This document shows, piece after piece, positions 25,301 through 37,161 of a DNA stretch of 64,000 nucleotides (position 1 is its first letter; each line of letters starts with the position of its first letter). Origin of the DNA: Liolophura sinensis (lineage: Eukaryota; Mollusca; Polyplacophora; Chitonida; Chitonidae); assembly GCF_032854445.1 (NCBI RefSeq), contig NC_088300.1, positions 58,624,984 to 58,688,983 of the forward strand, given 5' to 3'. Both the position numbers and the translations under genes were made by a program. Below the pieces are notes generated by a model that was not told the DNA's origin, searched no databases, and was given only the letters and a program-made list of their open reading frames with translations.

Positions 25301-26948
25301 TAATAGGCCTCCTGGGGGTAACCATGACTTGGAGATTCTTAACAAAATACCCGTTTTACCACAGGTCGTTTCAGTGCCTTTTGGTGTTCGCTTGACGGAA
25401 TACGTCGGGTAATTATAACTGTGAAGTTCACGGTAGCGGTAATAAAAATCCCAAACCTAAACTGTGAACGCGATAAGCCGTTGTAACGTTGTTGTCCTGC
25501 TGTAGGATCAGCCATCATGCTTCATGCATGAGAAGCATTGGCTAAGGCAATGTTAGAATATGACCCATGTGGGAGAGGGCAATAAATAATCTCCAGCCGT
25601 GGACTACATAAGGTGGGAGGCATTGACAGGGAATAAAGCAAGGCGTACTTTGGTTAGTTAATCTTTAAGGCTGGCTAAATCGATTGGGTGAACCTTGTAC
25701 ATACTGGGGTCACGTCTAGTAGACTGGCTAAAGGCGCGAGCATCGGGTGCAGGGTGAGTCAGGCGACGACCTCCGGTGAGCGAAGTGAGGTAAACGGCGG
25801 TGAGGTGAACGACAGTGAGCTTTCTTGATGCAAAATCCAGCTAAAGATGAACGCCTGATGAACATGTGTTATCACATCGCTTGTCAATCTAAAGAATAGG
25901 AAGGCGTGTAAACTCCCCGTGTTTATTACAAATTTGCTATGTATCATTTGCATTTCATCTGATTTCCGTATATCTGATTTAGCAACGGCGATGTGGGGCG
26001 GGTAGAGAAGACAAAGTCTGAAGATTGCATCTGTGTTCTGAGTAATCGGCTAGATAAGGTAATCCTGTCTTACGCGAAACTCTGACACAACCTGATTGTT
26101 CCCAAAGAGACGGCCAACAACGTTTTCCCCTGCATAATTGTCCATGACCCTGGTACGTGTGTTGTCATTATGATGACATCGAGCTGACTAAAGTAATATG
26201 AAAGATTTCCTCAGTCGGTCACATCGGAATTTTAACCTGAAAATCCCAATCCCAAATTCCAATCCCAAATCCAGCACTGCATTTTAGTAACTGAGCTAAA
26301 GGGAAATTCCCATATGCTGCTTTCGTTGCTACACGTACTCATATATCTCCACGTATGAAAATGTTGCAGCGAAAAGGCCGCTGTCTAATTTAAGCCACGT
26401 TGTGTGAGTTTGTGTAAGAAAGAGCAAATGTGTTCTGGCACACATTCATGGTGAAACCGTATCAACCGTATTTCCCTGTTATGTTTCCATACGTTTTCAA
26501 GCAGAGCAACAAGAACTTGCTTTTTGAAATGACAAGCCACAAACCCAAACGCAATAAATAATATCTGTGAAAATAACCATGGCTTCTACATAAAGAAAAA
26601 TAAAATATTTACATTATACCAGTGTGCAAAAGTTATTGTTCATAAGACAAGAGGCGCCATGACACTTCCGTTATATCAGACGACAAATTATTGTAAAGGT
26701 TATTCTGAATGAATCAAACATTCGAGACCGAAAATGGAAGGGATATAATTTGTTAGTATCTCAGTCACGCTTTTATTGTAATTTTTCAAGAAATTGTAAC
26801 CGTGATCTTATAGGCCTATAACATGTATTTTCTCCGACCTCATATTACATAAAGAAAGTCTCATATATTAGGTAACTTAAAACTGTTCTTTTTGTGATAA
26901 AATTACCAAAAAGGCAGCTGTGGTGTTTTGTCTGTCATCTCTAAGTTT
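22393..26948. other. No recognisable gene
   Basis: A strong 3' splice-like tract (TTGTTTTATCTTTCAG, near 24040) precedes a 29-codon cysteine-containing open stretch ending at 24129, but nothing confirms an exon. A short TA run lies at 24420-24432. The remainder is featureless. Confidence 0.5.
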
Positions 26949-27065
26949 GTTTTATTTATTTATTTGACTGGTGACTGACGCCATACTGCAGTATACTTCA
27001 CTTATACGACAGTGGTCAGCATTAAGGTGGAGGATGCCCACGCCCATCCGCAGGTTGCTTCATCT
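26949..27065 (-). mobile_element. SINE tail and body, minus strand
   Basis: TTTTATTTATTTATTTGACT, a worn GCCATACTGCAGTATACTTC, then ACTTATACGACAGTGGTCAG, CATTAAGGTGGAGGATGCCC and CGCCCATCCGCAGGTTGCTT. This is the complement of the 42824 family tail and GCAACCTGCGGATGG body. The CCATACTGCAGTAT part replaces the usual CCGTACTCAAGAATAT, so the copy is diverged. Confidence 0.75.
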
Positions 27066-29611
27066 CTCAGTGTGAAAATAACGGCAACTATACCCATGAT
27101 GTCTAATGGGGATCTGTTCTCGAATATTTTCTCAGAAATAAAATAAATAAGTAGTCAAATGTTTATACATTGAAAAGAAAGGGTTATTATGCTTTAGAGT
27201 TCATAAGATACAGATTTTATACAAGAACAGTATGGCGGACGAGATCATCCAGCGAGTGGGGTTTATAATATATACAAATGTATAATTTCATAGATACCGA
27301 CGACGTCCGAATTGATAATGCCTGATAAAAATTATATTGGTTTTGCTGTATTCAAACAGATGAAATATCCTTCGAGCCATCAATGTGTTATTCCTTTCAA
27401 CATCTTAAATCTCTACCAAGAGCTCAGCTTTCTAATCAGTTCAAATATGCACCAGATCATTTGCCTGCACCTAGACTGTTATTAAGGCACTTAAAGCCAT
27501 GCTAAACTGTCATTGACACTGACATCTCCGGCCACACATCAACATCCACGCGTCTGTTCACCAAACATGTTTGTCGAATGTACAATGAAGGAGACAACTG
27601 TTATTCACACAAAACATTTAATTCCATTTTTGTTTTCCTTAATTCCTCAGCCTGGAATAAATTCGTTCAGTTATTCAAATTCACAAGAGTATATGTTGCA
27701 GTCATTTGATAAGGTTGTCAAGCAAATGCATAAATAGATTTTTTCTGCAGTTGCAGCCTCCAGCTATATGACAGGAAGTCAACCGCGAGGACTGATACGT
27801 TAATGTTTCTGTCAATGTAATAAAATACAACACGCTATCGTTAATGATGGTTACAGAATTGGCAATGCATCGAACAGTGACATATATACATACGTCAATT
27901 GTTATCAATAAACTTTACCAGCATTGCTAAAACAATATAGGTCTAACGTGATTGCGGTTGGATTGTTGCAGTAATGTTTCAAACAGCTTTCCATTGCACA
28001 ACTGACATCATTGCATGTCGACAGCAATTATGATGAAAATTCAAAGAGAGTTATACTGGAGCTATTCATGTAACTCAACGTTTGAGTTTGTCATAGACTC
28101 TACTGGCGTCTGGTTAGCGTTGTCAGATCACAGTGGTCTCAGCACATTAATACTTAGTGAATTAAAACACTAAAAATTAATATTTATACATGATACATCA
28201 CATGGAATTTCAAATCGATCTTAAAAACTTTGTTTGATACATGCAATGTTTTGGTGGGATCTCCAAATACAGCTGGCCAGCCATACTCATGGATTGTATG
28301 AATATGTGTACTGTAAATATCGACTTTTCAGTTTTTATTCCAGCGTCTGTTCCGCATTGCCTTTCTTTCAGGCTTTCGTTATTCATTCAATCTTTGGACG
28401 TCTTTACCATATTGCCGAAAAATGGGTATAAAATATAATTTACTTCACCACTTTTCTCAGTGATCCCATGTGATATTAACTAAGACAGTGAAACAGTGGT
28501 CTCACTCTCACACACACAACTTTCCGAACGGAACAACGAAAGCAGCAACAATATGGGCCCATAAGGTCTCCACATTTCGAGGTTGACGTTTCTGAACGTT
28601 AGGCCACATAAGCGGTCTAAAAACTGCACAAAAATCCCACGCCAAAAATCGCAGTGCTAAAAAAATCATTTAATTTTCAAGAACAAACAGTTTACTGTGA
28701 CAATGTTGCTATTTCCTCTTTTGGAGGTCAGTCCAGATAGTGTTGATATTCCAAGTGTGTTTCCCGCACAGTTCTCAAATGGCGCAGCGCTATAGATATA
28801 ACAGCGTTGAGACACCGCCGAGATGTTGTCAAAATGATATTAAAAAAATGTCAAGCCCAAACAAAGTGAAAAACAGATATTTCCGAAATATATATGCTTC
28901 AACATGTAGGTCTCTGACATGTTTTCTATATCCCGACGTCTCATTAACCTGTCAACCGAAAAAAGAGGTTTTGGATCGTTACCATAATATATAAATAACT
29001 TGAAGCATTTGCAATGCGTAAAGTAATTAAAAAATAATATAAACTTAATTTCCTTAATAACTCTTATCGGCAGAATTAATACCATTTCTCTCGGTGCAGA
29101 CATGAATATGAAATAAAACTAATTTAGTTCTGATGCGTGGACGCCTCACAGGGATCATCTAATAAAGAGATATGAAAGGACTGGCGGGAAGTCGTAAAGC
29201 CATTCAAAAAGACAGCTGCCGAGTCAAAAAATATTATGTTTAGAAGATAACTTGGGGTATAGTGCATTTGCTGACTGTACGGAGCCGACATATACTGTCA
29301 TAAGCATCTGGACAATGGGTTTATTGGTTGCCGATCTGGACAAATGCTAACAGCAAAAAGGAAGACTTGGCTGTATGACTTTGAAGAACCGCAGGAGTAA
29401 TTATAGCAGGAAAGTCCGGAGAGCGTGTTTGCTGGCAGAAGATTCAATTAATTACATTTAGAAAAATGAAAATGTATTTGTTGTTTGATTAACCTTTTAT
29501 GAAACTTGGCATAATGCCACGGTATTTGATAGCTGCAGAACGAGAGGAATATTTATCTGAAATCGAGATAATGTGGATTCTGGCCACATAACCGAGCGAA
29601 AAAGGTCGGAA
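27066..29611. other. No recognisable gene
   Basis: Open frames up to about 87 codons overlap on both strands (28740-29103), with no recognised motif. Confidence 0.55.
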
Positions 29612-31655
29612 TAACATGTTCGTTGTTTCCAGAGCTAGTATGGAAAAGCTAGTTGGGGAAACTCGCGATAATGTGCTTGCTGTTCACAGTAATTGTATGG
29701 CAAATGGTGTTAAGAACCTCGGGGTGATGTGTTTGTTGTTTCCTTTCGCAAATGCTGACGGGATACTTGAGATGATATATTTGTTGTTTCCAGTGCTTGT
29801 ATGACAAACGATGAAACTCGGCATTATCCCGAGTTTCTTCAGTTCGTCATGCGATGAATGATGAAACTCGGGGATAATGAGTTTGTTGTTGTCACTGCTT
29901 GTATGGTGAATGATGAAATTCTCGATAATATGCTTTTTATCAGTGCTTGTTTGACGAATGATGAAACTCGGGATAATGTGTTTGTTGTTGTCAGTGCTTG
30001 TATGGCGAATGATGAAATTCTGGATAATATGCTTGTTATCAGTGCTTGTATGACGAATTATGAAACTCGGGATGAGTTTGTTGTTGTCACTGCTTGTATG
30101 GTGAATGATGAAATTCTCGATAATATGCTTGTTATCAGTGCTTGTTTGACGAATTATGAAACTCGGGATAATGTGTTTGTTGTTGTCACTGCTTGTATGG
30201 CGAATGATGAAATTCTCGATAATATGCTTTTTATCAGTGCTTGTTTGACGAATGATGAAACTCGGGATAATGTGTTTGTTGTTGTCACTGCATGTATGGC
30301 GAATGATGAAATTCTCGATAATATGCTTGTTATCAGTGCTTGTATGACGAATTATGAAACTCGGGATAATGAGTTTGTTGTTGTCACTGCATGTATGGCG
30401 AATGATAAAATTCTCGATAATATGCTTGTTATCAGTGCTTGTATGACGAATTATGAAACTCGGGATAATGAGTTTGTTGTTGTCACTGCTTGTATGGTGA
30501 ATGATGAAATTCTCGATAATATGCTTGTTATCAGTGCTTGTTTGACGAATTATGAAACTCGGGATAATGTGTTTGTTGTTGTCACTGCTTGTATGGTGAA
30601 TGATGAAATTCTCGATAATATGCTTGTTATCAGTGCTTGTATGACGAATTATGAAACTCGGGATAATGAGTTTGTTGTTGTCACTGCTTGTATGGTGAAT
30701 GATGAAATTCTCGATAATATGCTTGTTATCAGTGCTTGTTTGACGAATTATGAAACTCGGGATAATGTGTTTGTTGTTGTCACTGCTTGTATGGCGAATG
30801 ATGAAATTCTGGATAATATGCTTGTTATCAGTGCTTGTTTGACGAATGATGAAACTCGGGATAATGTGCTTGTTGTTGTCACTGCATGTATGGTGAATGA
30901 TGAAATTCTGGATAATATGCTTGTTATCAGTGCTTGTATGACGAATGATGAAACTCGGGATAATGTGTTTGTTGTTGTCACTGCTTGTATGGTGAATGAT
31001 GCAATTCTTGATAATATGCTTGTTATCAGTGCTTGTTTGACGAATGATGAAACTCGGGATAATGTGCTTGTTGTTGTCACTGCTTGTATGGTGAATGATG
31101 AAATTCTGGATAATATGCTTGTTATCAGTGCTTGTTTGACGAATGATGAAACTCGGGATCTTGTGTTTGTTGTTGTCACTGCTTGTATGGCGAATGATGA
31201 AATTCTTGATAATATGCTTGTTATCAGTGCTTGTTTGACGAATTATGAAACTCGGGATAATGTGTTTGTTGTTGTCACTGCATGTATGGCGAATGATGAA
31301 ATTCTCGATAATATGCTTGTTATCAGTGCTTGTATGACGAATTATGAAACTCGGGATAATGTGTTTGTTGTTGTCACTGCATGTATGGCGAATGATGCAA
31401 TTCTGGATAATATGCTTGTTATCAGTGCTTGTTTGACGAATTATGAAACTCGGGATAATGTGTTTGTTGTTGTCAGTGCTTGTATGACAACAGCTAACAG
31501 GAAACTTGAGACAATGTATTCGTGTTTTCCATTTCTTGTTTGGCGAATGATGTTGGAAACCTCTGGATACTGTGCATGTTGTTGTCAGTGCTTGTTTGGC
31601 AAATGGTGTAAGGAAAGTTGGGATAATGTGTTTGATGGCTGCAGAGACAACAGAA
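29612..31655. repeat. Minisatellite with 99-bp higher-order dimer core
   Basis: The core (29903-31483) is 16 head-to-tail copies of a 99-bp unit made of two related half-units, 48 bp (ATGGTGAATGATGAAATTCT start) and 51 bp (ATGACGAATTATGAAACTCG start). One copy has a 3-bp deletion near 30072. Flanks (29612-29902 and 31484-31655) hold single, strongly diverged ~50-bp monomers out of phase. Since 99 is a multiple of three and the unit lacks stops, it opens a 600-codon plus frame (29858-31660) and a 669-codon minus frame (29684-31693). Variable sites among copies are mainly amino-acid changing in the plus frame (V/A, V/F, M/L, Y/D, V/E, E/A, F/L, T/S) against two synonymous sites. That argues against protein selection. 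Confidence 0.92.
29822..29853 (-). repeat. Inverted half-unit within the array edge
   Basis: CATTATCCCGAGTTTCTTCA and the following GTTCGTCATGCG are the reverse complement of a half-unit (ATGACGAA..GAAACTCGGGATAATG). Against the upright half-unit at 29801-29821 this makes a 9-bp stem (GAAACTCGG/CCGAGTTTC) with a 7-nt loop. Upright units resume at 29854. A small local inversion or fold-back duplication is the simplest reading. Confidence 0.8.
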
Positions 31656-31660
31656 CATAG
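29858..31660 (+). other. 600-codon repeat-driven open frame, doubtful as a gene
   Basis: Consists of repeats of 33 residues (MVNDEILDNMLVISAC joined to MTNYETRDNEFVVVTAC), with a cysteine every 16-17 residues. No signal peptide, known domain, unique N-terminal exon or stop context is visible. The C-terminal 58 residues come from decayed monomers. Substitutions among copies are mostly non-synonymous and the opposite strand is equally open, so I treat it as a by-product of the array. A rapidly evolving repetitive protein cannot be wholly excluded without transcript data. Confidence 0.3.
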
Positions 31661-33455
31661 ACAGATTGGCACGCCATCTTTCCGAAAGGACATACATGTA
31701 CATTATCGTACAGGTGTGTCTGTCAGTTTGATTTGTCGTGGCATCCTGGCATGTAAACCAGCTATAAATTGGGACCAACAGTCCATACTTGTACATGTGC
31801 ATGTTCCTGAACGTCACACATGCGCAATTCATGCAATTGGGTCCAAGATTTGCCTGCGAACTGAAGAGTGAAGGAGCACTGATTGGGCAATACTGGCATA
31901 CAGGCATTTTAGGTTGTTAGTGACTATAATTTCTGCCCTGTTAGTTTGTACCTAGTTAATATGTATCAGAATTTTATCTGTGTTGGATAGAACTGAAAAC
32001 TTTTTATCAGTGTTACTTCCCACTCCCCTGAAGGTTACCAAGGTAACAAAATGCTATGACTTCACTTCCAGCAACCACAGCTCAAAAAAATAGTGGTCAT
32101 GCTGGGTTGATTTTTGATATGTTGTAGAGAAAAGTGCAAGCTTTGCCATTGGTATGCCAATGTACCACACCAAAATTAGTGAGTGTATATTTTTGACGTT
32201 GAAGTTGACAAATTCACTACATAAATAATAAGAAAAATCAATGCGCTCGTGTAACCTGAAGCCGCTTAAACTCTCCGTTTACACAGGTTTCTTCTCATAA
32301 TGTGGGGGCAATTCCTGGAGGCGATAAATGACAGTCTGCAGCTGCTGTCAATCCTGCTGTGTGAATCAACGGCAAACACAGAAAAAGTCGAATATTCTAG
32401 ATTCTCAGAAATTTTCAGGCGGTGTATCGAGAAACGATTGTGTTAACAGAAGATATAACACGGACGCGTGACGGCGGCACATGCTGATACCTTGAAGGGC
32501 TACATCAGAAGTCTATAGCCAATTCCACAAAGGCTGCTTGAGAGATATGATATTTGTCGACCTGGGACAACTGAATGTGTTAATATTTTAGATAGGCTAT
32601 CAGACACATTGTCTGTTACAGTATCAGACGTTTAATCTTCTAGCAAGCATTGTCACCTCGTTCTTTGAGGTTCAGCTAGTACAGCTGTTGTGTGACTACA
32701 GATCTGATCTATGTCATTGGGTCAGACCAGGATAAAGTCAGAGCTCTGATGAACGATTGCGCATACGTACTATTACAATACGCCGCACATTTCCGCAATT
32801 TGGCCTATAACTGTACATTACGCTAGTACAATTAAAAATGTTGAAGAGTGGTTTAAAGTGTCGCATTTTAACTCGTCATATTACTTTGTATTCAAAGCTG
32901 GTTTAAACCAAATAAAGCAGTCATATAACCACTGTGGCGTAATGCCACGATTCATTCAACAATTCGTAAGGATACCACATATATGTCCATCGTCATGAAT
33001 CAACATGAGTCATCCCTTCCTTACATCAAGCCCCTCGAACTCCCATTTTCAATCAAGGAAACAATGTTTACAAAACCTATATGGTTTCAAGATATACTCT
33101 TTCCGATCTGTTCTCACCGATTAACACACAGAATGACATGGAAAATAATTAGAAATTTCTATAGTGATTCAACGCAGAAATGTTTACAAAGTATATTGAT
33201 TGCACTATTGCTCGTGACGTCATCAATACCCAATGGAAAATCTCTTTCTATGAGGTATCACAGAGTTACTCACCAATAGCTGTAGATAACATGGACTGAC
33301 TGACCTCACCCTTCTGTGCAGCATTACAGCTTTGGTTATAGGTTCAGATTGTGGGTAGACTAACAGAAGAAGTATAGCAAAGCGAGTTAAATTAAAAAGG
33401 CAAACATACAGTAGCTGAGATCATTTTTATCAGATCACATGCCTACTGACAGATA
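31656..33455. other. No recognisable gene
   Basis: The 98-codon plus frame at 32983-33279 shows no recognised domain. No repeats noticed. Confidence 0.55.
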
Positions 33456-33640
33456 TTTGACGCTGAAAACATTTCACTTATACCACGAAGTTTATTGGTG
33501 GAGGAAACCGGGGTTACCTAAGTAAAGCACTGCCCTTCACCAGACACCTAAAAAACCTCCTGACTGAAAGCTGCAGTCGATGCATGGACACCTGTATTCG
33601 AGCCTCGACCTTACTAACCAAGGCCCAGGCTCTGACGAGA
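33456..33640 (-). mobile_element. SINE, variant body with shared tail, minus strand
   Basis: In the complement: a tRNA-like head (GGCCTTGGTTAGTAAGG, then GGCTCGAATAC as a B-box-like block), a body GGTGAAGGGCAGTGCTTTAC and AACCCCGGTTTCCTCCACCA, then GGTATAAGTGAAATGTTTTC. The body differs from the 42824 SINE, while the TATAAGTGAAAT tail is shared. It is a related but distinct SINE subfamily, fairly worn. Confidence 0.6.
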
Positions 33641-33649
33641 GCAATAGTT

Positions 33650-33765
33650 TTTATTTATTTGTCTTTTAATCGGTGTCACCGTGTTCCAAAATTTGCACTT
33701 ATACAGCGATGGTAAAGGTTATAGGTGGGGGGAAAACACCGACTATTTAAGCGCATTACTGGACC
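33650..33765 (-). mobile_element. SINE fragment, variant body, minus strand, old
   Basis: TTTATTTATTTGTCTTTTAA, CGGTGTCACCGTGTTCCAAA, ATTTGCACTTATACAGCGAT and GGTGGGGGGAAAACACCGAC match the complement of the shared tail. The adjoining TTTAAGCGCATTACTGGACC resembles the variant body of the copy immediately to the left. Two same-strand copies in tandem. Confidence 0.55.
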
Positions 33766-34241
33766 AGCAAGCCTTCATTAGTCACATGTAGCGGTAACCC
33801 ATAAATACTACCACCTGACATTTCTGTTTTAGTTCAGTTTCATTTCATAAGATGGGGTTAGGTGATTAGTGTGAAAGTAAGTCATAGCACAAACAAAAAC
33901 ACTATCTGTATAGACTAGTCATCTTGTCAGGAGAAATGTGAAGTTGACACATAGATACTATTCAGATATAGCAATAAATATTCACATTTTGCACAGAGAC
34001 TAGATTAACACATTATACTTATAGTCGATAAAGGCTTGGTACTTAAATTACGTGTATGCAAAGTATTACAATCCTTCATCATACTGAGGGAAATCCGATA
34101 AAGTACTTAATAGTTGTTCGTAGACAAAAGAGAAACAAGCTCCACCAGTCCTGTTGTTATCTCTTAAATCATTTTTACGTCAAAAGTACCCTGATATTAC
34201 GTAACTTTCTAGACTGAATGTTGATTTGATGTTGTCTCCAG

Positions 34242-34297
34242 GCAGAGACAGGCGTGTAATAGAGGCACCAGCAGAAATGAGGGCGAGATGGTATAAG
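34242..34297 (+). other. Candidate 56-nt exon
   Basis: Bounded by a 3' splice-like TGATGTTGTCTCCAG and a perfect 5' splice consensus AAG|GTAAGT. One frame is open throughout (RDRRVIEAPAEMRARWYK). Splice-like pairs this close arise by chance, no flanking exon has been found, and 18 residues cannot identify a family, so this is only a lead. Confidence 0.2.
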
Positions 34298-36963
34298 GTA
34301 AGTTAATCAACCTAAGGTCTTGCTTATTGGCCTTGCAGAAGAACGCTGATATGTTCCTGCTTGGATACTTCCTCTACACCACTTTAAACCATTAGCCATT
34401 TCGCTTTATGAGCAAGCCTAATACTAACTAATTACAAACAGTGATCAGTGTGATCTGTACCTAGCGAGCGATCACGATTAAGTACGAGTCATAAAAAAGT
34501 TGCAGACATCCTCGATCGAGAGAGAGGTCATGGGCCACGATTAATCATGGCTGACATAAAACACAGGGAATTAAGGACAACTGATTGACTTTCACGGTCG
34601 CTGATCTACGATACTTTTCTGGGTTAATAGTTCGCATCGACCACAATGCACTTTGGTATTTGTGAAATTATTACTATACCGTATTATGAATTCTACTTAC
34701 ATATGCTCGAGATTTAATTTGATCAGTTCAACTTCCTTAATTCAGTTAACAATTTATATAAGCATATTCAGATGGACTACAAAGATTAAGTTTGAAAATA
34801 AAAGAACTTTTCAAATTTGTTTGAACTTATTCCAAAAAGGTCTAACAAGTAAGTGAGAGTTTGTGTTGTTCCGCGTAAAGAGGGTACTTTGTGTTTCCTT
34901 TCACCTTCAAGCAGTTTAGATTTCAGCCTAACGGCTAGTGGATGATATGGTGATCTTTTTCACTGACATGAACGCAGAATGTCATCTAATTGATGGCAAA
35001 CGTGAGGTTATTTTGTCGCATTTCTTTTTTCAGTATAAGATTTACAGCCTCCCGCCTCTTCGAGATGCATTCAGGTTATTAAAATGAAACCCATTACCGT
35101 AAACTGCCGAGGTAGAAACTGAGCGTAACACGTGTATTTCCGGTGTTGATTGCAAATGTTTCATCGATTTCAAAATGAACATGAATAATGCTGTTAACTT
35201 GGTGGCTGATATAGGTTTGAGTGATTGAGACAATGCCAAATAAGTAGATAAAATGACGAACCGAACAGATGTTTAGAAGAACACCTGACAGATCGATACA
35301 TGATACTGGCATCCACTCCCAGTTCAACTCTCTAAGTACACAGTTTTAAATGCTTACGGTCATCATATTTATCTACAATATAAAGCTCACTGACATAATA
35401 CAGGAACAGATCAGATGCACTAAACACATTACTATGAGCTGTAGAGAGTCTTTCCGTGATATGTAAAGTTTAGAAACATCTGCATAGCGGGTATATAATG
35501 TTAGCAGATATTGGGGCAACAGCTGGTGTAGTGAGCCAGAAATGTTCTATAGGGCTTACCTGCATACACGCACATTGCTGAGAGCACATTCAGCTTCAGG
35601 AGACCATAGCCCAGGTAAAAAGCCCGTGGCTGTAAGCGACGATATCGGAACAACCTTACCAGGTTCTATAATAGTGTCTTGGTCAGTTGAGGTGTTATTA
35701 GCCGAGGTACAGCAGCCTTCTGCCCTAACAATAGCCCCGACGAGCTAACCTGGACATTTGTCGACGAGCTAGGCTGGACGTTTGTAGACGAGCAAATCAA
35801 TCGGTTGTTTCTTGCTTGCATGCATGGTATGGTTTATCTACCCCTAAACGGTGTCTGCCAAGGATAAACCTTCATACTTAGCCGGAAATATCGAGTCGAG
35901 TGTAAGACTCATTACAGGGGCACGGTAACGGTTCCTGCCATGGCCTATTTAGTTAGCATGTCATTCTAACACCAATACTGTCAGATGAGCACGAGGTATG
36001 TCCATGGGTAATACCGTGTGAGAAATGTCGATCTGAGTACCCGAGAACATGGCGTTATCTTAGCTTACTACGGGACTTAAAATCAAGCCGAAAAGTAATG
36101 GCTGGGCGTGTTATGCAGAACAAAAAGTCAATATAATGTAAATAATGTATCATATATGTACACCTCACCTATATGGGATCTGTGCGAGTCATGTGATTGT
36201 ATATCTACATATGACCATACATGAATGCTCGCTGTACTTTGGATCGGCGTTTGTTGATGTCTGCCTCCATCGACATTCAGAAGGGCTTTCACTAATTCTC
36301 TTGGTAGTGTTGGCTACAACCAGTATCAGAAGACAACAGAAGAACAGGGAGCTCGAATAGATACCATCTTTTCAGCGTCAGACATCCGATTGCCAGGGCG
36401 AACAAAGTGTCAAGCCTATTATGTAATGTCACTCAGATAGTAAAAAAAAGTTCGAGTGATTACTGAATAGCGTGATACGAGGCAGTTTGCTATTGATAGA
36501 TCCAAACCCACCGCGCAGAACTACGCGGAAATGCCCAAATGTTTCATCGCCGAGCCCTAAAACTGGTACATTCCTACTCATCGATCACAATCTAGTATAA
36601 ACGTAAGGATACGAAGCCAGAATAATCGCAGTGTAAGCTCAACAAGCCCAACCAAAGAACTAGTTTACACAAACGTGTGCAAATATAAGAAAATGCAGAT
36701 GTTTACGTTTAGAATGTACGTTTACTTACATTTTTATTTGCTAGGCCATTCTACTAATACTTCCCCTCACAAACTGTTATATAAGTGTTATGTACTAACA
36801 ATAAAATGCAGGGATTTCAGTTCCAACAACTTATAATCTGAGGACAGCATACATTGCAGTTGTAATCAAGTTAGACCTACCTACCTGCAGTAGTCTGTGT
36901 GTCTACATTTGGCAGCTATAGTCAGTTTCACTTATGCATTTATGCACGCAATATCTAACTGTT

Positions 36964-37052
36964 AGTTTTTATGATTCATACAGTTTTTTATGGTTCATAC
37001 AGTTTTTATGGTTCTTAGTTTTTATGGTTCATACAGTTTTTATGGCTCATAC
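36964..37052. repeat. 18-bp tandem repeat, five copies
   Basis: Units of AGTTTTTATGGTTCATAC with one-base indels and one shortened copy (AGTTTTTATGGTTCTT). Non-coding minisatellite. Confidence 0.9.
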
Positions 37053-37141
37053 ACCTATCTATTGATTTTTTTTGGTCGGTGTAAAACTTAAGCCTGAACT
37101 TCAAAATAGTTTTCTGCACCAAACTTGTGACCTACCTTAGT

Positions 37142-37161
37142 GGGGGGGGGGGGGGGGGGGG
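37142..37161. repeat. Poly-G tract, 20 G
   Basis: Twenty uninterrupted G on the plus strand. Length may be affected by sequencing or assembly error. It creates a spurious poly-glycine open frame. Confidence 0.9.

Noticed and set aside
30748-31179. 143-codon second minus-strand frame
   Set aside because: Another frame of the same array; it stops where a copy differs by one base.
29612-31655. CRISPR array
   Set aside because: Repeats are directly adjacent and similar across their whole length with no unique spacers, and the DNA is eukaryotic. The same applies to the other tandem arrays.
29684-31693. 669-codon minus-strand open frame as a repetitive protein gene
   Set aside because: It is the mirror of the 99-bp array, whose length is a multiple of three. 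In the flanking decayed monomers the repeat reading moves to other frames, so the frame is not being preserved.
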